Assembly (NCBI RefSeq): GCF_003003995.1
Contig: NZ_PVWF01000021.1
Location: 1 to 54,333, forward strand
From: Pleurocapsa sp. CCALA 161
GTDB taxonomy: Bacteria > Cyanobacteriota > Cyanobacteriia > Cyanobacteriales > Xenococcaceae
Reading direction: 5' to 3'
DNA length: 54,333 nucleotides
Part shown: piece after piece, positions 17,182 through 27,667 of the stretch
How positions within the stretch are numbered: position 1 is the first letter of the stretch
How the letters are laid out: the number at the start of each line of letters is the position of its first letter
The notes under the pieces: model-generated
Told to the model about the DNA's origin: nothing
Seen by the model: the letters and a program-made list of their open reading frames with translations, nothing else
Databases searched by the model: none
Program-made: the position numbers and the translations under genes

Positions 17182-18207
17182 ATGAATAATTTATCTCAGG
17201 CAACTTTTGTCATTTCTCTTGATGTAGAGCTTTATTGGGGGATGAGAGATGTTATTTCTCTTAATGATTATCAGAAACAACTAGCAGGAGTTCGTCAAGC
17301 GATACCTGCTCTTTTAGAGCTATTTGCAAAATATGAAATTCACGCTACTTGGGCTACTGTTGGGTTTCTTTATTATGCTGATATTAATCAATTACAAGAG
17401 AATATCCCGCAACAACTACCAAGCTACGCTCAACCAACATTAGATCCTTATCAATACATCACTACTCTAAAGCAAGAAGACAATCAACAATTACATTTTT
17501 GTCCAGATTTAATTGAGTTAGTCAAGCAATATGCAGGACAAGAAATTGGCACTCACACTTTTTCCCATTATTATTGTTTAGAAACAGGACAAACTCAAGC
17601 ACAATTTAAAGCAGATCTTAATGCAGCGATCGCGATCGCAAAAAAAGCTAATATTAGCACAACCAGTTTAGTATTTCCGCGCAACCAATATAATGCAGAC
17701 TATTTAACAACAATTGCCGAATGCGGTATTGACTGTTATCGAGGCAACGAAACTAGCTCTATTTATAATGACTATAAGACAGGAGATGGGGATCAACCTC
17801 TTAAACGTATATTACGGCTATTAGATACCTATTTCAATGTGACTGGTCAAAATTGCTATTCTTGGTCAGACTTATACTCTAACTATCCCATTAATATTCC
17901 TGCTAGCCGTTTTCTGCGTCCCTATTCCGCCAAGCTTAAATATTTAGACGGTTTACGCCTGCATCGCATCACTTCAGGACTAGAGTACGCTGCTAATCAT
18001 GGACTTATATATCATTTATGGTGGCATCCCCATAACTTTGGCGTGAATCTAACAGAAAACCTTAGCTTTCTTGAAAAAATTCTTCAGTCATACCATAAGC
18101 TTAATACTCAAAATAAAATGCAATCTCGAAACATGGGAGAGATTGCTCAACTTTGTCTGAACTCCCAACAAAAGCAAGTATCTAAAAGTATGAACTCACT
18201 AAGTTAG
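17182..18207 (+). CDS. Polysaccharide deacetylase-family protein (NodB-like)
   Basis: This 341-residue protein has a NodB-type catalytic pattern: the first aspartate motif ISLDVELYWG (D14), then GTHTFSHYY (H125, H129), then ATWATVGFLY near residues 55-64. A late motif LVFPRNQYN corresponds to the arginine-containing motif 3. Such enzymes remove acetyl groups from polysaccharides such as chitooligosaccharide, peptidoglycan or extracellular polymers. There is no clear signal peptide, so the substrate could be a cytoplasmic precursor of a surface polysaccharide. The substrate is not assignable. It is a single gene with a heptamer repeat downstream. Confidence 0.82.
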   Translation: MNNLSQATFVISLDVELYWGMRDVISLNDYQKQLAGVRQAIPALLELFAKYEIHATWATVGFLYYADINQLQENIPQQLPSYAQPTLDPYQYITTLKQEDNQQLHFCPDLIELVKQYAGQEIGTHTFSHYYCLETGQTQAQFKADLNAAIAIAKKANISTTSLVFPRNQYNADYLTTIAECGIDCYRGNETSSIYNDYKTGDGDQPLKRILRLLDTYFNVTGQNCYSWSDLYSNYPINIPASRFLRPYSAKLKYLDGLRLHRITSGLEYAANHGLIYHLWWHPHNFGVNLTENLSFLEKILQSYHKLNTQNKMQSRNMGEIAQLCLNSQQKQVSKSMNSLS

Positions 18208-18294
18208 TAATGGCTTCAATAGCTCTTAGCTATACGCTTAAGTTCTTCGTTGTTATTATAAGTTGACAATTAATGGGGGATTGAACCCAATTGG

Positions 18295-18329
18295 CTAAAA
18301 ACTAAAAACTAAAAACTAAAAACTAAAAA
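18295..18329. repeat. Heptamer tandem repeat (CTAAAAA)5
   Basis: Five perfect CTAAAAA copies plus a partial one lie between the convergent polysaccharide deacetylase and raf1 genes, just after the raf1 stop. This is a cyanobacterial short tandem repeat. Its role is unknown. Confidence 0.85.
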
Positions 18330-18346
18330 CTAAATTACTCATTGCT

Positions 18347-19411
18347 CTAATCGTCCATTTGCCATGGCTGAGTAATGTTACTCTCGTCCAAAATCTTTTT
18401 CGGGCGCAAAATTAACACGAGTTGTCCAATAACTACTTCTTCTGGAGCAGTTTCAGACCAGCGTAGCTCTAATTTGCCTTCTATTTCGACGACAAAATAG
18501 CTGTTTACATCCCAAGTGCGATTTGCTCGATCTAAGATCACTAAAACCTCTTCTACTTTCCCACCCAGATATTTAGGCAAAAGATTACTAGGACAGAGAT
18601 AAGCTACAGGATCTTCTGCTTTTAGCACTACCTGCCAACCAGGAATTGGTACATAAGATCCACCTTTTGCTTTTATATAGCTAAATGACTGTTGAGTTTC
18701 GACCTGCTCGACCCTTAAAATTTCTTGGTTACCCAGAGGATAAGAACCAGCCAAGGGAACTATGCGAGGTAATTCTTCTTCTTGCTCTAGTCGATATAAA
18801 GGCAAAAGTGGCTCAGAGACGCTATTAGTTACGGTAAAATCGCTCAATAACTTTTCGATCGCCGATCTTGCAGTAGCAGAATGAGCAAATCTTAATCCTT
18901 GAGCAATTAAACGCGATCGCTGTTGCAGATCTTTTTGACCTTTGGCTCGTTTCCAAGCTATATATGCCACCCAATCCCCAGGATGATTAGTAAAAGCTTC
19001 TGGTAGTTGAGACATACGGGAAACATCTTTGATTGCCTTAGATATTAACGATGCTCCATCTATGTCGATCCGTTTATCGTATGCCAGTAAGCTGGCATCC
19101 ACCCGCTGCTGTTGATTGAGTACGCGAAATTCATAGAGAACATCACTGCGAGGCCCTTTGAAGTAGTCTAAAATTTCAGGTGCAACATCAGCCTTGACTA
19201 AATTGTCAAATACCTGAGCAGCAACAATAACTAGATTCTGCTGGCTGTTTTGAAACCCAGTGTCTTCAAAAATCCTTTGAGGACTGTAGCCTGCTTTTTG
19301 TAATTGCTGACATCCCTGTCCCCACTCGACCCAACTTCCTTCTTTATGCAGCAGCGATCGTATTAACTCCTGAGCTTCTGCGTCTGACATCTTCATCTGA
19401 TCTTGTGACAT
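18347..19411 (-). CDS. raf1: Rubisco accumulation factor 1
   Basis: Raf1 is a dimeric chaperone that brings Rubisco large subunits together after GroEL folding. Its N-terminal helical domain (about 15-200) contains a helix-turn-helix-like part (WVEWGQGCQQLQKAGYSPQRIFEDTG) and the region VLYEFRVLNQQQRVDASLLAYDKR. The C-terminal beta domain (about 215-345) contains LYRLEQEEELPRIVPLAG and GWQVVLKAEDPVAYLC. The length of 354 residues is usual. The ATG at 19411 is accepted; M6 is possible. Rubisco genes are not in the window. Confidence 0.92.
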   Translation of the reverse strand: MSQDQMKMSDAEAQELIRSLLHKEGSWVEWGQGCQQLQKAGYSPQRIFEDTGFQNSQQNLVIVAAQVFDNLVKADVAPEILDYFKGPRSDVLYEFRVLNQQQRVDASLLAYDKRIDIDGASLISKAIKDVSRMSQLPEAFTNHPGDWVAYIAWKRAKGQKDLQQRSRLIAQGLRFAHSATARSAIEKLLSDFTVTNSVSEPLLPLYRLEQEEELPRIVPLAGSYPLGNQEILRVEQVETQQSFSYIKAKGGSYVPIPGWQVVLKAEDPVAYLCPSNLLPKYLGGKVEEVLVILDRANRTWDVNSYFVVEIEGKLELRWSETAPEEVVIGQLVLILRPKKILDESNITQPWQMDD

Positions 19412-20058
19412 CTTGATTCCCTACTTTTGATAAGATCGCCTCTATGATATTTTCATACATTACGTTCACTTAAAACCTTAGGGTAATTCCTTAAGTGATT
19501 GTACGTATCAGGTGAGTGTTCAAAGCTTTGGTCGCAAAAAAATAAGCTTTATAGATTTTTACTCTATCTTTCGTCATAATAATTTGTGATTGCGCTTTAC
19601 AATCCTTATAAAGGGCATTAAATGAAATTATGGTCAGGAAAATAGCTTTTGCTAATTAACTTTTTGAGAGCAGTTTGTTAATCCTCAAAATTGATCCGTG
19701 TTATTTTTTGTTAAATTGCTTACAATGCCAAAGGAACTGGATTTACAAGAATACTTTGTAACCTCTTTAAAAATTTTAGGGGAATATGCTCAAATTTCTG
19801 ACCAATCTTCACCAAATTCATCTCAATCGAAGCTAAAATCGAAAAGCAATTGCCAATTTGTAGTTGATAATACTCAATAGGCAATTAATTTAATTTGAGG
19901 TTTAATGGATTAATACCAATCTGTTAAATAGAAGGTAATCTTCCTAAATCTCAAGATCAGTAGAAGTGTAATTAGACACATAGTTGAGCCTAGCTTAACT
20001 AAACTTAACTAAAACAATATACATTATTTTTTCACTGAAGGAGCAAGAGGAAAACGGC
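19412..20058. other. Long spacer upstream of sigA with one doubtful small ORF
   Basis: This 647-base region separates divergent raf1 and sigA. A 51-residue open frame at 19725-19880 starts MPKELDLQEYF and has no recognisable relatives; I do not call it a gene. Nearer sigA is a direct repeat CTTAACTAAACTTAACTAAAAC (about 19991-20012), the palindrome GTGTAATTAGACAC, and a long AT-rich stretch that should carry the sigA promoter. A long leader would be usual for a principal sigma factor. Confidence 0.5.
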
Positions 20059-21177
20059 ATGACCCAAGCTAATCAAGTCCTAGCAACGATCGCCAATCCT
20101 GTAAACGATTGGGAGAGCCTAATCGATGAAGATAGCAGCAAGAATCAAGACAGTATAGATCTAAAACCAGCAGCAAAAGAGAAAAAGAAAGCTAGTACTG
20201 CTAAGCGTGCTGAACGAGGTAGAAAGAAGCCTTACACTGAAGATTCGATTCGTATTTATCTCCAAGAAATTGGTCGCATCCGACTGCTAAGAGCAGAAGA
20301 AGAGATTGAGTTAGCGCGTCAAATTGCTGACCTGTTAGAACTAGAAAGACTTAAAGATAGCCTAGAAGACGGTCTGGGTAGAGAGGCTACTGATGAAGAA
20401 TGGGCAAGAGAAGTCGACATGGAATACCGTAAATTCCGCCGTCGCTTGTTTATTGGTCGTCGAGCTAAAGACAAAATGGTACAGTCTAACCTCCGTTTAG
20501 TGGTATCGATCGCCAAGAAATATATGAACCGAGGCTTATCTTTTCAAGATTTGATTCAAGAAGGTTCTCTTGGTTTAATCAGAGCCGCTGAAAAATTCGA
20601 TCATGAAAAAGGTTATAAATTCTCTACTTATGCTACCTGGTGGATTAGACAGGCAATTACTCGGGCGATCGCCGATCAGTCTCGCACAATTCGCCTTCCT
20701 GTTCACCTTTATGAAACTATTTCTCGCATTAAAAAAACTACTAAATTACTTTCCCAAGAAAGAGGTCGCAAACCTACGGAAGAGGAAATTGCTACTCGCA
20801 TGGAAATGACGATTGAGAAGCTTAGATTTATCGCTAAATCGGCTCAATTACCAATATCCTTAGAAACACCCATTGGTAAAGAAGAGGACTCCCGTTTGGG
20901 CGATTTTATTGAGGCTGATGGGGAAACTCCGGAAGATCAGGTTTCAAAAAGTCTATTGAGAGAAGACCTAGAAAGCGTCTTAGATACCCTAAGTCCTCGT
21001 GAACGCGATGTTCTGCGTCTTCGTTATGGTTTAGATGATGGTCGCATGAAAACATTAGAGGAAATCGGTCAAATATTTAATGTTACCCGTGAGCGTATTC
21101 GTCAAATTGAGGCTAAAGCATTACGCAAATTACGTCATCCTAACCGCAACAGCATATTAAAAGAATACATTCGTTAA
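20059..21177 (+). CDS. sigA: Principal RNA polymerase sigma factor
   Basis: This 372-residue group 1 sigma70 factor directs core RNA polymerase to housekeeping promoters. Region 1.2 begins at about residue 60 ([13 protein letters not shown]). Region 2 contains [32 protein letters not shown] and [17 protein letters not shown]. Region 3 has LPVHLYETI. Region 4 has [15 protein letters not shown] and [20 protein letters not shown], closing with the group-1-like ending ILKEYIR. A lysine-rich N-terminal segment (about 38-57) precedes region 1.2. The ATG follows GAAGGAGCAAGAGG, a good ribosome site. Confidence 0.93.
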   Translation: MTQANQVLATIANPVNDWESLIDEDSSKNQDSIDLKPAAKEKKKASTAKRAERGRKKPYTEDSIRIYLQEIGRIRLLRAEEEIELARQIADLLELERLKDSLEDGLGREATDEEWAREVDMEYRKFRRRLFIGRRAKDKMVQSNLRLVVSIAKKYMNRGLSFQDLIQEGSLGLIRAAEKFDHEKGYKFSTYATWWIRQAITRAIADQSRTIRLPVHLYETISRIKKTTKLLSQERGRKPTEEEIATRMEMTIEKLRFIAKSAQLPISLETPIGKEEDSRLGDFIEADGETPEDQVSKSLLREDLESVLDTLSPRERDVLRLRYGLDDGRMKTLEEIGQIFNVTRERIRQIEAKALRKLRHPNRNSILKEYIR

Positions 21178-21223
21178 ACCAATAAAATAATCTAACTTTA
21201 GATAGAAAGTAAAAACAGTAAGC

Positions 21224-21265
21224 AAAAAGGGAACGGCATTTATTGTCAGACCCTTTTTGACAATA
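21224..21265. terminator. Overlapping inverted repeats after sigA, possible terminator
   Basis: TATTGTCA (21241-21248) pairs perfectly with TGACAATA (21258-21265). An alternative stem uses AAAAAGGG (21224-21231) and CCCTTTTT (21251-21258). The two hairpins exclude each other. They lie between the convergent sigA and nuclease-inhibitor genes. Termination is inferred. Confidence 0.4.
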
Positions 21266-21300
21266 GCTCTATTGTCGCTACGCTGAAGTCTATTAGTTAA

Positions 21301-21705
21301 TTACGTAGCGACTATTTGAGTGGTTACTCCAGCGATCGCCTTATGCTGAGTTGTCCCTAGAATATAGGCTACAATTTCTATCTCTCCCAGCAAATATACT
21401 TTGATGTTTGTGAGGTTTTCTGTCATTAAATTGACTAAAGCTTGATATTTTTTTACTTGAGCTTGTTCGGCTTCGTTATGCCAAGTTTCTTGTTTGGTGG
21501 CAGCAGTAAAGAAAGCAGCAAATTCTTTGGTAGTTATTTTTGTGTCAGGGGAATAGTTATGCTGTTGTAATAAGGTTTCTTGAGTAAAATTATTTTCGTC
21601 CTGCCAATAGACAACCTGCATTGGATATTCTGTTTCACTAAGCCAAAGTAGATCTTTGGTGGCTAGTTCCAGTTGTTCAATTAATTTTTGATCAGGATTG
21701 TTCAT
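21301..21705 (-). CDS. Nuclease A inhibitor (NuiA)-like protein
   Basis: This small acidic protein of about 134 residues contains LLWLSETEYPMQVVYW near the N-terminus, the opening pattern of the NuiA family, and a region KEFAAFFTAATKQETWH matching the rest of the fold. NuiA of Anabaena inhibits the sugar-non-specific nuclease NucA, but no NucA gene is seen here. The start is the ATG at 21705 (MNNPDQKLIEQL); the frame could begin two codons earlier at a TTG. It may form a pair with the alpha/beta hydrolase gene immediately upstream on the same strand (37 bases). Confidence 0.75.
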   Translation of the reverse strand: MNNPDQKLIEQLELATKDLLWLSETEYPMQVVYWQDENNFTQETLLQQHNYSPDTKITTKEFAAFFTAATKQETWHNEAEQAQVKKYQALVNLMTENLTNIKVYLLGEIEIVAYILGTTQHKAIAGVTTQIVAT

Positions 21706-21742
21706 GAGCAATGAGCAACTATCAGTAAGTTGGTTTGGTCGG

Positions 21743-22591
21743 TTAAGCTACTGTGCTACTAACTTGTAAGAATTTTTTGATTGTTTTTAAGTAGGCTAGC
21801 TTGTCTTCTAGCATGGGAAAGTGAGCGGTTTTTGGTAGTTCTACATATTCAATCTTGTCGTTTAATGCTGCTGCTTGTTTACCCATGATGGCGGGAATGA
21901 TAATATCTTTTTCTCCCGACACCATGAGGGTAGGTACTGTTAGTTTGGCAAATTCTTGAGGCATGATTTCTACTGCTTCTTTGCTAACGGAAGTATAGAT
22001 TGTCCCTACGGCAGCTGCGTAATCAGCCAAAAGGAAATCTGCTAAAAATGCCAGGCGATCGCTTTTATCAATAGGACGATGTAAAAACCGCGCCATAAAC
22101 ATTCTGTCGGCAAAGGGAAATTTCAAAAACCAATTGTAGCGAAACTTGACTACATAACCACCAAATTTATGGAAGGCGGCAAAAGCTAAAGCATCGTATT
22201 CAAATATACCGTTACAGGTAAGAATTGCCTGCTGTACTTTTTCGGGATAGCGGTTGAGGAAAAATGTGGCAATTGAGGCTCCCATGGAATGAGCATTTAG
22301 ATAGACTCGATTGAGGTTTAAGACATCCAACAGCATAGCTAAGTCATCGGCATAATCTTCCATCTTATAGCCCAAATTGGGGGCATCCTGAGGTAAAACA
22401 GAACGACCAAAGCCACGGAGATCATAGAGTAGACAATCAAAGCCATCGGCGATCGCTTCTGCGGTGCTACGCCAATATTTTCCCGATCCTCCCCAACCAT
22501 GTACAAACACCATGACTGGTTTATGAGCATTCTCTGAACGACGAATCCACTCGTAATAGTGATCTACCCCACGAACATTAACTGTAGGCAT
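21743..22591 (-). CDS. Alpha/beta hydrolase
   Basis: This 282-residue protein of the alpha/beta hydrolase fold has an oxyanion-hole motif FVHGWGGSGKYW, the nucleophile elbow AHSMGAS (S102), a late aspartate in VSGEKDIIIP, and the catalytic histidine in TAHFPMLED. It lacks a signal peptide, so it is cytoplasmic. The substrate is not assignable from sequence; it could be an esterase, haloalkane-type or peroxidase-type hydrolase. It is 37 bases upstream of the NuiA-like gene on the same strand. Confidence 0.88.
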   Translation of the reverse strand: MPTVNVRGVDHYYEWIRRSENAHKPVMVFVHGWGGSGKYWRSTAEAIADGFDCLLYDLRGFGRSVLPQDAPNLGYKMEDYADDLAMLLDVLNLNRVYLNAHSMGASIATFFLNRYPEKVQQAILTCNGIFEYDALAFAAFHKFGGYVVKFRYNWFLKFPFADRMFMARFLHRPIDKSDRLAFLADFLLADYAAAVGTIYTSVSKEAVEIMPQEFAKLTVPTLMVSGEKDIIIPAIMGKQAAALNDKIEYVELPKTAHFPMLEDKLAYLKTIKKFLQVSSTVA

Positions 22592-22802
22592 ACTGATTGC
22601 AAATAAATTTGATTCCTACTATTAAGTTTATGCTGTAGAGAAATCTAGATCTTTAGTTGTTTCAATTGTTTTAAGATCTTTGTTAAATAATGCAACATGT
22701 CGTTATGCAATAGTGTTGGCAATTATTTGGCTAAATTTATCTAAAATTAAAAGTTTGGATGAACTATGATAAAGGGCGTAAATTAATTGATTGAGATAGG
22801 CA

Positions 22803-23423
22803 ATGGATTACAAAAGTAAAATCATGACAGAAGTTGAGGCACTACCTGAATCTTTATTGCCTGAATTATTTACCTATGTCAAAACTCTTCAACCCAAAGT
22901 AGCAGCACCTACTAAATCAAAGCTAACGATTAAACCAAAATCTCAATCTTCTGTTGCTGAAAACACCATTATTATCTATACAGATGGTGCTTGTACGGGG
23001 AATCCTGGCAAAGGCGGATATGGTGCAGTAATTATTGATGGAGATCGCCGAGAAGAGCTTTCTGCTGGCTATAAATTGACTACTAACAACCGTATGGAAA
23101 TGATGGGAGCGATCGCTGCTTTGGAATCGCTCAAATCTAATTCTAAAGTTAAGCTGCACAGTGATTCTAAATATATAGTTGATGCGATGGTCAAAGGTTG
23201 GGCAAAAAAGTGGCAGGCGAATGGCTGGCGGAGAAATAGTAAGGAAATGGCAAAAAACCCCGATCTTTGGCAAGAATTACTCGATCATTGCAAGATACAT
23301 GATGTCGAGTTTGTCTGGGTTAAAGCTCACGCAGGTATCCCCGAAAATGAAAGATGCGACCGCCTAGCGGTAGCAGCAGCCCATGGTAGTAACTTAATTA
23401 CAGATCGAGGATATGCTGGTTAA
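22803..23423 (+). CDS. rnhA: RNase H1-type ribonuclease with DUF2281-like N-terminus
   Basis: Residues about 55-195 are a type 1 RNase H domain with the four catalytic acids D61 (IIYTDGACTGNPG), E99 (NNRMEM), D121 (LHSDSKYI) and D186 (ENERCDRLA), plus H176 in KAHAG. It removes RNA from RNA-DNA hybrids. Residues 1-35 (SKIMTEVEALPESLLPELFT) resemble the DUF2281-type domain seen as an antitoxin or DNA-binding module. A lysine/serine linker joins the two. The domain combination is unusual; most bacterial RNase HI has no such extension. Start at 22803; an alternative ATG is at codon 8. Confidence 0.85.
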   Translation: MDYKSKIMTEVEALPESLLPELFTYVKTLQPKVAAPTKSKLTIKPKSQSSVAENTIIIYTDGACTGNPGKGGYGAVIIDGDRREELSAGYKLTTNNRMEMMGAIAALESLKSNSKVKLHSDSKYIVDAMVKGWAKKWQANGWRRNSKEMAKNPDLWQELLDHCKIHDVEFVWVKAHAGIPENERCDRLAVAAAHGSNLITDRGYAG

Positions 23424-23428
23424 GATGG

Positions 23429-23872
23429 TTAACTTAATTTTTCTTTTAATTTAGCCAACTCTTCGCGATCGCGTTTTAATTCTTGTTCTAATTCTTGTAA
23501 TTGCTCTCGACGGGTTTCAATTTCTAAGGCACGACGGTTTAATTCCAGATTTTGCGCCGTAATTTCTTGTCGCCACTTTTCTACTTTGTTTTGTTCGGTT
23601 TCAATAAACTGGGGATTGATGGCATTTTTGGTTAAATGCTGCTGTAAAATGCTTAAAATCCACTCCTTTGCATCTTGAATGCTAATTATTTGCTGCTCTT
23701 GTCCTATTTCTACTAAGACTAATACTCCCCCACAAAGAGAACTTTCTTTGGTTAAGAACAAAGTCTGGGAATTATCTACTGACCAAACATATTCTGATTC
23801 TTGACGAGCGAGTACTTGAAGCTGTATTTCTGCTGATTCTGGGTTAATCTCAACTTGAGCTAGGTATAACAT
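23429..23872 (-). CDS. Conserved cyanobacterial protein with C-terminal coiled coil
   Basis: This 147-residue protein has a beta-rich N-terminal half (MLYLAQVEINPESAEIQLQV, LCGGVLVLVEIGQEQQII) and a long charged helix after residue 95 (EKWRQEITAQNLELNRRAL, REQLQELEQELKRDREELAK) predicted to form a coiled coil. It is of a type seen in other cyanobacteria without known function. The stop codon lies only six bases from the convergent RNase H gene. No catalytic motif is visible. Confidence 0.65.
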   Translation of the reverse strand: MLYLAQVEINPESAEIQLQVLARQESEYVWSVDNSQTLFLTKESSLCGGVLVLVEIGQEQQIISIQDAKEWILSILQQHLTKNAINPQFIETEQNKVEKWRQEITAQNLELNRRALEIETRREQLQELEQELKRDREELAKLKEKLS

Positions 23873-24033
23873 TCCTTATCTTCACCGATCACTTATTAGT
23901 CAGACTCACACCAAGTAGCTTTACCAAACAGAATAATTTCTATCAGAACATTTCTATCAAAACAATGATAGACATAAAAAATTAATCTAGCCAACTACAT
24001 TAATTTATCCAGCTAGATACATCAATAATACTT

Positions 24034-26766
24034 TCACTTGAGCCGATCTAAACGCTCTTGTAATATTTCTGCCTGTTTTTTAGCTTCGGCTAAATCATTC
24101 TGTGCGCCCTGAATTACGTCGGCTGGGGCTTTGTTGACAAAACCTGGATTATTCAAACGTCCAGTCAGAGATTTAATATCTTGTAGCACTTTATCTAGTT
24201 TTTTCTGCAACTTAGCCGCTAGTGCCGCCACATCAACTAAACCAGTCAAAGGAATTAATATTTGTACTGTCCCTGTGACCCCTGCAATTACCTGTCCTGG
24301 ATCTTCCGTCAAACTTGAAATAATAATTAATTCCCCTACTTTAGCTATATCTTGAATATAGCTTTGGGTTGATTTAAGAATCTCAGCTTCGCGATCGCTT
24401 TCGGTTTGTAGAATTACTTTAATTTTTTCTCCTGGCTTAATTACCGACTCGGCGCGTAAATTGCGAATTGTACTGATAGTGTTAAACAACAAATCAAAGC
24501 TAGTTTCTAAGTCGAGATTAATTAAATCGCCCATAACTTCAGGATAAAGCTGGATTGCTAGAGTTTGCTGACCACCTGCACAAGTTAAAGTCTGCCAAAT
24601 TTCTTCGGTAATATGAGGCATAAAAGGATGCAGCAGCTTGAGTATTCCATCGAGGACATAACCTAATGTTTGTTGGGCTACTTGACGAGATTGAGAGGTT
24701 TCATCCTGCCATAAACGAGTTTTAACAAGCTCAATATACCAATCGCAAAAATCATTCCAAATAAATTCATATAAACCTTTGGCTGCTTCACCCAAACTGT
24801 AAGATTCAATATTAGCTTTGGTTTGTTTAACAGTTTGATAGAAACGTGATAGCAACCATCTATCTACTAACTCCAAAGATTCAATGTCTGGCTGTCCTAA
24901 TTCTTGAGGAGTTTTTTCCTTCAAATTCATCATCACAAACCGCGACGCATTCCACAGTTTGTTAGCAAAGTTGCGAGAAGTCTCTACCGAAGATGATTCT
25001 TGTTTCTTTCTATCGTAATCAAAGCTGATGTTTTGTCCTGCACCAACAACTTTAGTAATTAGAGTATAGCGCAAGGCATCCGCACCATATTTATCGATCA
25101 TTAGAAGAGGATCGATACCGTTATTTTTCGACTTGGACATCTTTTGTCCATTTTCATCCAAGACCAAGCCGTGAATATAAACGTCTGCAAAGGGCATCTT
25201 GTCAGTGAAATGACCTGCCATCATGGTCATACGGGCGACCCAGAAAAAGATAATATCAAAACCTGTAACTAGAGTAGAAGTCGGATAATATTTCTCTAAG
25301 TCAGCCGTATTTTCAGGCCAACCCATAGTGGAAAAAGGCCACAGCCCAGAAGAAAACCAAGTATCTAGTACATCAGGATCTTGTTCTAGCTGAATGTTAT
25401 CCCCGTATTGTTCTTTAGCTTTACTTTCCGCCTCTGCTTGATCGTAGGCAACAACAAAAGGCGTATTATCTTTGATTTCTCCCTCCGTTTCTGATATTAC
25501 ATACCAAGCAGGAATTTGATGCCCCCACCATAACTGACGGGAAATACACCAGTCTTTAAGTTTAACTAACCAGTCTCGATATACCTTTTTCCATCTATCG
25601 GGAACATAGTTAGGAGAATTCTCGTTATCCAAGCAACCTAAAGCTTTTTGCGCCAAGGGTTCAATTTTGACAAACCACTGGGTTGATAATAAAGGTTCTA
25701 TGGGTACTTTACCGCGATCGCTAAAGGGAATGCTATGGCGATAGTCCTCAATCTTAACTAAATTACCTAACTCTTCTAGTTTCTTAACTACATTCTTACG
25801 GGCAACAAAGCGATCCTGTCCCTGAAACTCCCCTGCATTTTCATTGAGACTACCATCTTTATTCATGATGTTAATCATGGGCAGGTTATGGCGCTTACCC
25901 ATCTCAAAATCATTCAGATCGTGGGCTGGAGTAACCTTGACGCATCCTGTCCCAAAATCCATCTCCACAAATTCATCCCCAACAATAGGAATCTCCCGCC
26001 CAACTATTGGTAGAGTAACAGTCTTACCAATATAAGCTTGATACCTTTGATCATTAGGATTAACCGCCACTCCCGTATCCCCTAACATTGTCTCAGGACG
26101 AGTTGTTGCTACCTCTAGATAACCACTACCATCAGTCAAAGGATAACGCAAGTGCCACAAATGCCCATCTACCTCTTGATTCTCCGCTTCCAAATCCGAT
26201 ACTGCCGAAAGGGACTCAGGACACCAGTTAACTAAATAATTCCCACGATAAATCAACCCTTCCTCGTAGAGTTTGACAAAAGCTGTCTTCACCGCCTGAG
26301 ACAACCCCTCGTCCATGGTAAATCTTTCCCTTGTCCAGTCTGCCGATACCCCCAGACTCTTCAACTGATTGATAATCGTCGTGCCAGACTCTTCTTTCCA
26401 AGCCCAAGCCCGTTTTAAATACTCTTCCCGTCCCAAATCCTCACGGCTTTTACCTTCGGCTTTAATCTGCTTATCGACAATCGTACTCACCGCAATACTG
26501 GCGTGATCCGTCCCAGGCAACCATAGGGTATTCCGCCCAATCATGCGATGGTAGCGAATCAAAGTATCGATCAACGCACTCTCAAAAGCGTGTCCCATAT
26601 GCAGACTCCCCGTAACATTCGGTGGGGGAATGACAATGCAATAGGGTTCACCAGGATGATTAGGATCGGCTTTAAATACTTCCTTTGACCCCCAGTATTG
26701 CTGCCACTTGGCTTCGGTTTGCTTAGGGTCGTATTGAGTCGAAAGATTGGTGTCAGTTGCGGTCAT
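24034..26766 (-). CDS. valS: Valine-tRNA ligase
   Basis: This 910-residue class I tRNA synthetase charges tRNA-Val. It has the HIGH-equivalent motif [12 protein letters not shown] near residues 49-60, the editing domain with [12 protein letters not shown], then [21 protein letters not shown] in [10 protein letters not shown], an anticodon-binding helical domain, and a C-terminal coiled coil from about residue 840 ([19 protein letters not shown]). All the family parts are present and the length is usual. The ATG at 26766 fits the start [16 protein letters not shown]. The region after it on the minus strand is spacer before a hypothetical gene on the plus-strand side. Confidence 0.95.
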   Translation of the reverse strand: MTATDTNLSTQYDPKQTEAKWQQYWGSKEVFKADPNHPGEPYCIVIPPPNVTGSLHMGHAFESALIDTLIRYHRMIGRNTLWLPGTDHASIAVSTIVDKQIKAEGKSREDLGREEYLKRAWAWKEESGTTIINQLKSLGVSADWTRERFTMDEGLSQAVKTAFVKLYEEGLIYRGNYLVNWCPESLSAVSDLEAENQEVDGHLWHLRYPLTDGSGYLEVATTRPETMLGDTGVAVNPNDQRYQAYIGKTVTLPIVGREIPIVGDEFVEMDFGTGCVKVTPAHDLNDFEMGKRHNLPMINIMNKDGSLNENAGEFQGQDRFVARKNVVKKLEELGNLVKIEDYRHSIPFSDRGKVPIEPLLSTQWFVKIEPLAQKALGCLDNENSPNYVPDRWKKVYRDWLVKLKDWCISRQLWWGHQIPAWYVISETEGEIKDNTPFVVAYDQAEAESKAKEQYGDNIQLEQDPDVLDTWFSSGLWPFSTMGWPENTADLEKYYPTSTLVTGFDIIFFWVARMTMMAGHFTDKMPFADVYIHGLVLDENGQKMSKSKNNGIDPLLMIDKYGADALRYTLITKVVGAGQNISFDYDRKKQESSSVETSRNFANKLWNASRFVMMNLKEKTPQELGQPDIESLELVDRWLLSRFYQTVKQTKANIESYSLGEAAKGLYEFIWNDFCDWYIELVKTRLWQDETSQSRQVAQQTLGYVLDGILKLLHPFMPHITEEIWQTLTCAGGQQTLAIQLYPEVMGDLINLDLETSFDLLFNTISTIRNLRAESVIKPGEKIKVILQTESDREAEILKSTQSYIQDIAKVGELIIISSLTEDPGQVIAGVTGTVQILIPLTGLVDVAALAAKLQKKLDKVLQDIKSLTGRLNNPGFVNKAPADVIQGAQNDLAEAKKQAEILQERLDRLK

Positions 26767-26875
26767 ATGACTAGCAGAGAAGTAGGGTTTTCAGCAATTA
26801 TTCATTGTATATTCATTGCCGTTACTCTTGCTAATTGATTATTTATTGCTATTAAGTGTCTGAATATTATGGGAT

Positions 26876-27424
26876 TTAGTGAAATGCTTTGCTTGCACCG
26901 TAGACAGCTAGACCTCCTATTGTTCCTAAAGCAGTTAAACCCAAAGATCCAATTCCTAAAGCACTTCCAGAAGCAGCTATCCCCACACCGCCAATGGTAC
27001 TATAGGTTAATGCGCCAGCCATTGCACCACCAGCAACAGGAATAAATACAAATTTATCAAAACTCTGTTTATTAGGTTGGGAATTATATGAATTTGCCCA
27101 AGTAGATAGAGCCTTGTTGTACATTTCTCGGTCATGATCTGTAATTTTCATCCATTCGTTGTTGGAAATTATCCGTTTAAATTCTTGCTCTATATAATTT
27201 TCTTTGATTTTTTCAATTTCAGGATTAAAACATTGAACTTTCTTCCATATTTCTTCTGCATTAATTATTAATTCATAGTATTTATACTGAAATAACATCA
27301 TCAAAGAGTCACGAGCAGCTTCTTGTAAAAAACCAATCTTTACTTCTTTTGATTCATTTGTTAAAGAGTTGATAACTAATACTTGATCAACGGATTTTAA
27401 TTGCAACTTTATGCTTAAACACAT
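26876..27424 (-). CDS. Hypothetical protein with glycine/alanine-rich C-terminal membrane segments
   Basis: This 182-residue protein was not recognised. Residues 1-125 are charged and helical. The C-terminal about 55 residues are hydrophobic and rich in glycine and alanine (PVAGGAMAGALTYSTIGG, then ALGIGSLGLTALGTIGGLAV), compatible with a pair of closely packed helices that may insert in membrane. Proteins with such Gly/Ala-rich hairpins occur as effector or pore-like ends in several bacterial families, but I cannot place this one. The gene is AT-rich and lies between valS and a divergent three-gene set with an HNH nuclease. Confidence 0.6.
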   Translation of the reverse strand: MCLSIKLQLKSVDQVLVINSLTNESKEVKIGFLQEAARDSLMMLFQYKYYELIINAEEIWKKVQCFNPEIEKIKENYIEQEFKRIISNNEWMKITDHDREMYNKALSTWANSYNSQPNKQSFDKFVFIPVAGGAMAGALTYSTIGGVGIAASGSALGIGSLGLTALGTIGGLAVYGASKAFH

Positions 27425-27667
27425 AGCTAATAATAAATAAACATACTTATAATAGTAGTTTTAAAAGTTACTGGACGTGGTGATCGAAATTACAATGTAA
27501 TTTTAGATGATCGAGAAAATAAAAAGAGCGATCGCACTACAAATAAATAGGCGATTGCTAATTAAATTAAGTGCTAATTATGACGATAATCACTGATCCT
27601 AATTAGTCAATAGATTATGTTTGTGTTAGTTGCAAATTAATTTTTATATATTGCATTATGACTAACC

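Noticed and set aside
19725-19880. 51-residue frame upstream of sigA
   Set aside because: There is no relative, no ribosome site and no conservation evidence; kept only as a note in the spacer entry.
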